22,264 nucleotides of DNA from the NCBI GenBank assembly GCA_004151065.3, contig NWUY0300001408.1:22031-44294 (forward strand), read 5' to 3'. A program made the translations under genes and the position numbers. Below, piece after piece: positions 18,281 to 22,264 of the stretch (positions are counted from its first letter, which is position 1; every line of letters begins with the position of its first letter). Origin of the DNA: Larix sibirica. Taxonomy: Eukaryota; Streptophyta; Pinopsida; Pinales; Pinaceae. The notes below the pieces were generated by a model. That model was given only the letters and a program-made list of their open reading frames with translations, ran no database searches and was not told the origin of the DNA.

Positions 18281-19175
18281 CTTGCAGGTTCTTTTGTGTG
18301 ATCGAGATGGTTTACAAAGAGTGGTGAGAGCGCCACTATGACACTCTTGTGGGGGAGGTGGGTCAGGACCTGGTTGCAACCCAAGCTATCATAGATGCGA
18401 GGCTCCTGAATATTTTAAGGTGCCCCTTTTGCAGTCTGCAGACTTCCTATTGTAGAGGGTTATATTTATGTTGGACCTTGACAGAAGGGTCTTTCGAGTA
18501 GGGGATGAGGATCTGAGCAGCACTACTCAGGATATTTATTTTCTTGACTGGTCTTTCCCCGTGCGAAGTATGCGAGTCGACTCAACCTCAGATGGGAGCT
18601 GAGCATAGTATCCTGGGTTTTGTGGAACGATATTGTGGAGGAGATATGGCTATGGTGAGTTCAGGTTAGATCCTGATCGAACGGATTTAGAGCTTAGTTG
18701 TATGGGCAGTGGCAACTGCCATTGTCAGAGTGTTGGGGGTATCATCCCCCAACAAGATCACATGAGGGAAGATGAGATTAATAAAGCGAGTGATGGTATT
18801 TCATTGGGTGGCATGGGGGCCCATGTTTCTTACAGTATTGATAGGGAATATGACATATTCCTGATGTGTCATAGGCGAGAGGAATTTTTTCCATGGGATT
18901 GTGTTGTGCTCGTATTTTTTCGAGTTATAACCTTCTTTGAGGCCATAAGTGGTGGTTCCTGTTAAGGGGGCCCGTGAGCCTCGTATGATGTATTGGGGGT
19001 GATTGATGCCCTGCGTTGGTGGGGGGGAGATAGCCTATGTATTTACTGTGCACTATTTGGATGTGTGGGAGCATGAATGGATCGACCGCATGGAGAGGTA
19101 CCCCTAGAGTGGGATGGAATATCGAGGAGACCTAGAGTTATTGATGCCTGTCGATGGGTGGGATATCATACATAT
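18270..19175 (+). pseudogene. Decayed gene, plant-mobile-domain-like or gag-like, exon 1
   Basis: A strong 3' splice signal 'ttttctttgtgcttgcag' ends at 18288. The frame then reads MVYKEW-stop-ERHYDTLVGEV, ATQAIIDARLL, then (shifted) DRRVFRVGDEDLSSTTQDIYFL, then again shifted ERYCGGDMAMV. Further on are LCSYFFE, VVVPVKGAREPRM, and YLDVWEHEWIDRMERYP. The pattern 'F-x-V-G-D-E-D-L-x-x-T-x-x-D-I-Y-F-L-T-G-L' recalls the plant mobile domain ('F...GEMTITLEDVA.LLGLP'), found in MAIN-like proteins and in transposons that carry them. This family assignment is inferred from one motif only. Several frameshifts and stops make it dead. Confidence 0.4.
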
Positions 19176-19263
19176 GATTTGTTTCTTGATTACACATTTT
19201 TTATGTACATTGATTTGATGATGCACATGCTTCTTATGTATATTCAATACTGACTATGGACTC

Positions 19264-19745
19264 TTACCTATGATGCAGATGTTGGACCAATGTGACCCCC
19301 ACAGGTTGCGGGATGTCGTCGTAGGAATGATGAGGGGGTTGGGCCTATAGGGATTGGTGGAGTATTTGTTGAGATTTTGGTATAGTTGTAGGTGGTGGAG
19401 CTCTCGCAGGGGGAGTGGTCTTAGGGGACCGGGTTGCTGCGATCTTGGTCGACCTAGAGAGGCAACTAGGATCGCTAACTGAGGTAGTTGATGGTCGAGG
19501 GTTGAAAGATCTAGATGATGATGAGATGGCCCATACTCTTTAGCTGCTAACAAAGTTAGGGGTTGGATGGAGCTGAGCGATGCATAGGGTTTCCATATAG
19601 ATTACCATCAGGTGAGGGTAGCGCAGGGTGGGAAAGGTCCATCTCCACCAACCGGGAAAGTGCCACCACAGAGACAGGGACCCTCCCCGAGGGAATGTTT
19701 GGGTGATGCCGCAATAGCAGCAGAGGTGGCACGATAGGTAGTGCG
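19264..19745 (+). pseudogene. Decayed gene, exon 2 and coiled segment
   Basis: A second good acceptor, 'ctcttacctatgatgcag', ends at about 19279, followed by MLDQCDPHRLRDVVVGMMRG. After a shift, one frame is open through GGGALAGGVVLGDRV and LVDLERQLGSLTEVVDGRG to a stop near 19543. This is an amphipathic, probably coiled-coil segment. Proline/arginine-rich text (GPSPPTGKVPPQRQGPSP) follows at about 19636-19690. It reads as the C-terminal half of the gene starting at 18289, in the same orientation with a short intron between. The function is unknown. Confidence 0.4.
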
Positions 19746-19890
19746 AGCCATGACCAGGAGGAGTCGTTTGAGTGCTATAAATTATGTATTTTGTATAGAA
19801 ATTTGGTCCCTATTTTGTATTTTTTATAGATGGAGCCTATGGGAGGCCAGTTTTTTATGTACCCCCATAAGACGTATGATTCTATGTATT

Positions 19891-19991
19891 TTATGGCCCA
19901 TAGGGACACATGTTGTACATGATGAACATTTTTTGGATATATATATCCAAAAAAAATTGTCATGTACAACATGTGGCCCCATGGGCCATAA
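19891..19991. repeat. 101-bp near-perfect foldback (inverted repeat)
   Basis: The left arm 'ttatggcccatagggacacatgttgtacatga...ttttttggatat' pairs with the right arm 'atatccaaaaaaaattgtcatgtacaacatgtggccccatgggccataa'. The centre is GGATATATATATCC (19935-19948), so there is essentially no loop. There are only a few mismatches plus a small bulge over 50 bp. No clear target duplication flanks it. Confidence 0.95.
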
Positions 19992-20000
19992 CATATAGTG

Positions 20001-20020
20001 ACACACACACACACACACAC
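20001..20020. repeat. (AC)10 microsatellite
   Basis: Ten uninterrupted AC units, 9 bp beyond the foldback. Confidence 0.98.
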
Positions 20021-20209
20021 ATAGATGTATACACCATTTTGGCAGTACGTGTATGATCTCTTTTATGTGTTTTATGTATTGATGTGATGTATGTGATAAT
20101 GAAATTTATATGCATGTGCGATGTTTTCTATGTGTAGTGGTAGGTACTTACACATATTTTTTATGATGAATCAACACACATATATAAATGTTTTGGTTGT
20201 GTATGCAGG

Positions 20210-20640
20210 GTCAGATAGATGGTTGATGTATCATATTCCAATCCAATAGCACGTTTGTGACATGGTTGACCTATGAATTGGCTTGATGGGGGACATGAGT
20301 GAATGTAATGGTTTCAAATAGTCGTATGAGGATGTGCACTCACAAATATTTGCAAAAGAGTATTGGGATGAGGACATGGAATACATTGTTGAGTTGGGAG
20401 GCTTCCATTTGGGATCCAGGTTCACATGTAAATGGTGTATGCCAAGATGGATAGAATCACTTAATATCCCAATGACTGCATCGTATTCTTCTTGGTTGTT
20501 GGTGAGTTCCCTCAAGCAAACTCTTCTGGTATGGTAGAGAGTTTGGAATGGGGTATAAATGACCTAAGCAACTGATGCTAGATTCTTTGACCAACAACTT
20601 GCACCATCTGCAAAGCCGACATAGTTATCTGAGTGGGATA
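20210..20640 (-). pseudogene. RNase H domain of a retroelement
   Basis: On the minus strand: DNYVGFADGAS (first Asp, codon 20606-20608), then a TAG where a Trp codon would fit (20564-20566). This is followed by LRELTNNQEEYDAVIGILSD (catalytic Glu), GIHHLHVNLD, then after a one-base shift SQMEASQLNNVFHV, and HVPHQANS, VNHV, LLDW. The order D ... NNxEEY ... LDSQ ... H-P-x-x-N-S matches the RNase H (RVT_3) fold that removes RNA from RNA/DNA hybrids. The last acidic motif (usually AD.LA) reads VNHV, so it is probably inactive. It could be the additional 'archaeal-type' RNase H of Tat-lineage gypsy elements. Confidence 0.75.
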
Positions 20641-20891
20641 CCATCTGCATGCCAAACAAAGGATGGTCTTATTTTCAACCAAAGGGATTGAAAAAATGAG
20701 AAATAAAGTGATACATTATTCTTTTTGATATGAAAATGGAAAATGCAAATGGGGAATGATGGTTTCACCCTTCTAACAATGGGAACCTCCTTCCGTTAAA
20801 ACCTTTAGGTTTATTTATGTAATGAAAGGAATCCAACACTTGAAATAAGACCCTCTGGTGTCTAGGATGCATGCAATGGATGTGGTTGATC

Positions 20892-22262
20892 CTAGTCTTC
20901 ATCAGAGGATGATGAATCGTCACTGGTGAGTAGACCGACTAGGGAGGATGTCGTGTCGATAGTATCTAGTAAGGCAGGATTGATTTCCTCAATGGGGAAT
21001 CCTTGCCGGAAGACTCTAAGGTGAGGAAGATGATCCTATAGCTGCATAAGTTTGAGGCGGGCTTCTCGTTCGACACATAAGATGAGATGCTGAAACAAGA
21101 AGTGCGAAGTGTCACCACACAATCTACATGGGTGTGGGATCCTGGCACAGATAGGAACGTGTGTCTAAGTTAAGGGTGGCTTGGAATGGTCAGGTATTAT
21201 TGTGTTGATATCGTTGTGAATCATATGAGTGTGGTTCCCATAAGATGTACATCTATCTTGTTGTGATTCTGGTGCATGATACTCGGGTTGTGGTTCTGGT
21301 TGTGTAGGTGGATCAATGGTTGGTACCACCGATATGGCCTGTTTTGAGGTGGGAACAATTGGTGTTGTTTTCGATTTAGTGACGACATTTATGGAAGGGG
21401 TTTCTTGTTTTTTCGGTGAAGGAATCTCAACCAAAGGAAGGGTGAGACGAACGGTCGCCAAAGCATCATGAAATTGAGGGAGGTTGGGACAATGGTGTGT
21501 GTAATGCCCAAAATGAGCACAAATTGAACATGCATTATTGTTATGCAATGACTTGGACTTAGTTGTCGCATTGGTAAAAGATGAGGTCGGAGGTGTGCCC
21601 CCTGCTATAGTGTGTGCTGCATGTGTCACACTAACGAGGGTATTGAGCAGATTCCTGAGCTCGAATAAGGTGGGGCACATGTTGGTCACATGGCCTTGTT
21701 TCCAACATAGGGAACATGATAGGGTGACTCTTGTTGCAATAGTAGTGGTTTCCATTACTAGGGATTTCAACCTAGGTTGGGTTATGCCCCCTACTTTAGG
21801 ATTGACGACTATTCATGGTGGTTCGGGGAGAGATTTGGTCATGATGGGATCTTTCATCTTAGGTTTTATTATGCCCCAGTTATTAGGTTTAGGGGTATCT
21901 AGCAATGGTTTAATCATAGGTGTCATAGGCTCAATGTGTGGTACAAATGGCATAACAGGTCTAGATGACGTAACTGTTGAGACTAGGACAAACTCATAGT
22001 GGGCCACTGGCTTTGAAGCCCTTTCTAGGTAAGGTGGAGTGAGGTACCACATAGGTATTCCCAAAATGAGCCCATGAAGAGTCAGATGATCCATAATCAA
22101 TGTCCTTTGGAATCCCATGGGGGGCTATAAGAATGGTATTTGAGAGATGGTTGAAACTGATGGGCTTAATGCTTATTCACTACCATGACTCATCAGAGGT
22201 GTCGATGATGATGCCGAGGGAGTGGTAGAGACATTTTCAAAGGTGAAAATGGTACACATAAG
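20892..22262 (-). pseudogene. Zinc-knuckle (gag-like) gene, one frame with internal stops, runs off right edge
   Basis: One reading frame persists for 457 codons to a TAG at 20892-20894. Internal stops are at 22173-22175, 22125-22127, 21813-21815, 21165-21167 and 21036-21038, with no frameshift needed. It contains two perfect CX2CX4HX4C knuckles: CSLCWKQGHVTNMC (21675-21716) and CSICAHFGHYTHHC (21489-21530). A third, degenerate one (CRLCGDTSHFLFQHLILC) is at 21075-21128. Pro/Thr-rich linkers separate them, and an acidic tail TSDDSSSSDED ends the frame. Knuckles of this type bind single-stranded nucleic acid. A retroelement nucleocapsid is the likeliest role. A plant L1-type ORF with a zf-RVT-like last finger is the alternative. 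The N-terminus lies beyond the window. Confidence 0.65.
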
Positions 22263-22264
22263 GC

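Noticed and set aside
18301-18330. 'tggtgagagcgcc' as a primer binding site after 'tttaca'
   Set aside because: It resembles LTR end plus primer site, but the bases fit the start of the decayed gene reading KEW-stop-ERHYDTL and do not match a common primer tRNA well.
19775-20020. Several frames on both strands over the foldback and AC repeat
   Set aside because: Generated by the palindrome (same peptide on both strands) and by the dinucleotide repeat.
20334-20537. Plus-strand frame with tryptophan-rich peptide after 'tgtatgcag'
   Set aside because: The 'atgcag' at about 20208 looked like a third splice acceptor of the plus gene, but the DNA downstream is explained by an RNase H domain on the minus strand.
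21538-21999. 153-codon plus-strand frame
   Set aside because: It is the reverse-complement shadow of the zinc-knuckle frame. The minus strand has the CCHC motifs and composition, and the plus reading has none.

Overview
This looks like a stretch of plant nuclear DNA with no intact gene. The evidence for a plant is the set of mobile elements: Ty3/gypsy polyproteins with plant-type gag and reverse transcriptase motifs, an initiator-Met-tRNA type primer site, and a CACTA (En/Spm) terminus reading CACTACAAGAAAA. Heavy nesting, decay and a scaffold gap fit a large, repeat-rich seed-plant genome. A conifer or other gymnosperm is possible, but I cannot name the species.

Positions 1 to about 10,000 are very AT-rich. 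They hold a degenerate array of tandem and segmental duplications. A short exon-like cassette (acceptor AG, an EAK-type coding segment of up to 33 codons, donor GT) recurs at about 815, 1221, 2566, 4757, 8554 and 8759. Each copy is embedded in similar intron-like DNA. A second exon-like segment (EETDIH) occurs at about 973 and 2095. Long blocks are colinear: 2674-3620 with 8832-9455, about 6100-6980 with 9455-9995, and about 3985-4890 with 4895-5600 and 8290-8830. Many local 30-140 bp tandem duplications are superimposed. A T20G10 run with an isolated n nearby (6274-6418) marks a doubtful assembly join. A GC-richer island at 6985-7262 is unexplained. An N gap covers 10342-11122.

Positions 11,123 to about 15,786 are a three-level nest. 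The right end of a CACTA element stops at 11811. It abuts the 3' end of a plus-strand gypsy pol plus its 3' LTR (about 11894-12285). That LTR ends exactly where a minus-strand gypsy is cut inside its RNase H. The minus-strand copy runs RNase H, RT, protease, zinc knuckle, gag, leader, primer site (15350-15361) and 5' LTR (from 15364). It carries many CAG/CGA-type nonsense changes.

Positions about 15,790 to 22,264 begin with AT-rich spacer, followed by a probable LTR start at 16709 with a TATA box at 17669. A decayed plus-strand gene with an F-x-V-G-D-E-D ... DIYFL motif and two good splice acceptors lies at about 18289-19700. A 101-bp near-perfect foldback and an (AC)10 tract come next. On the minus strand is a 457-codon single-frame zinc-knuckle gene with internal stops (20892 to beyond the right edge), followed downstream by an RNase H domain (about 20210-20640) with no recognisable reverse transcriptase between them. 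This zinc-knuckle plus RNase H arrangement, converging on the plus-strand gene, and the exon-cassette array are the least explained parts.
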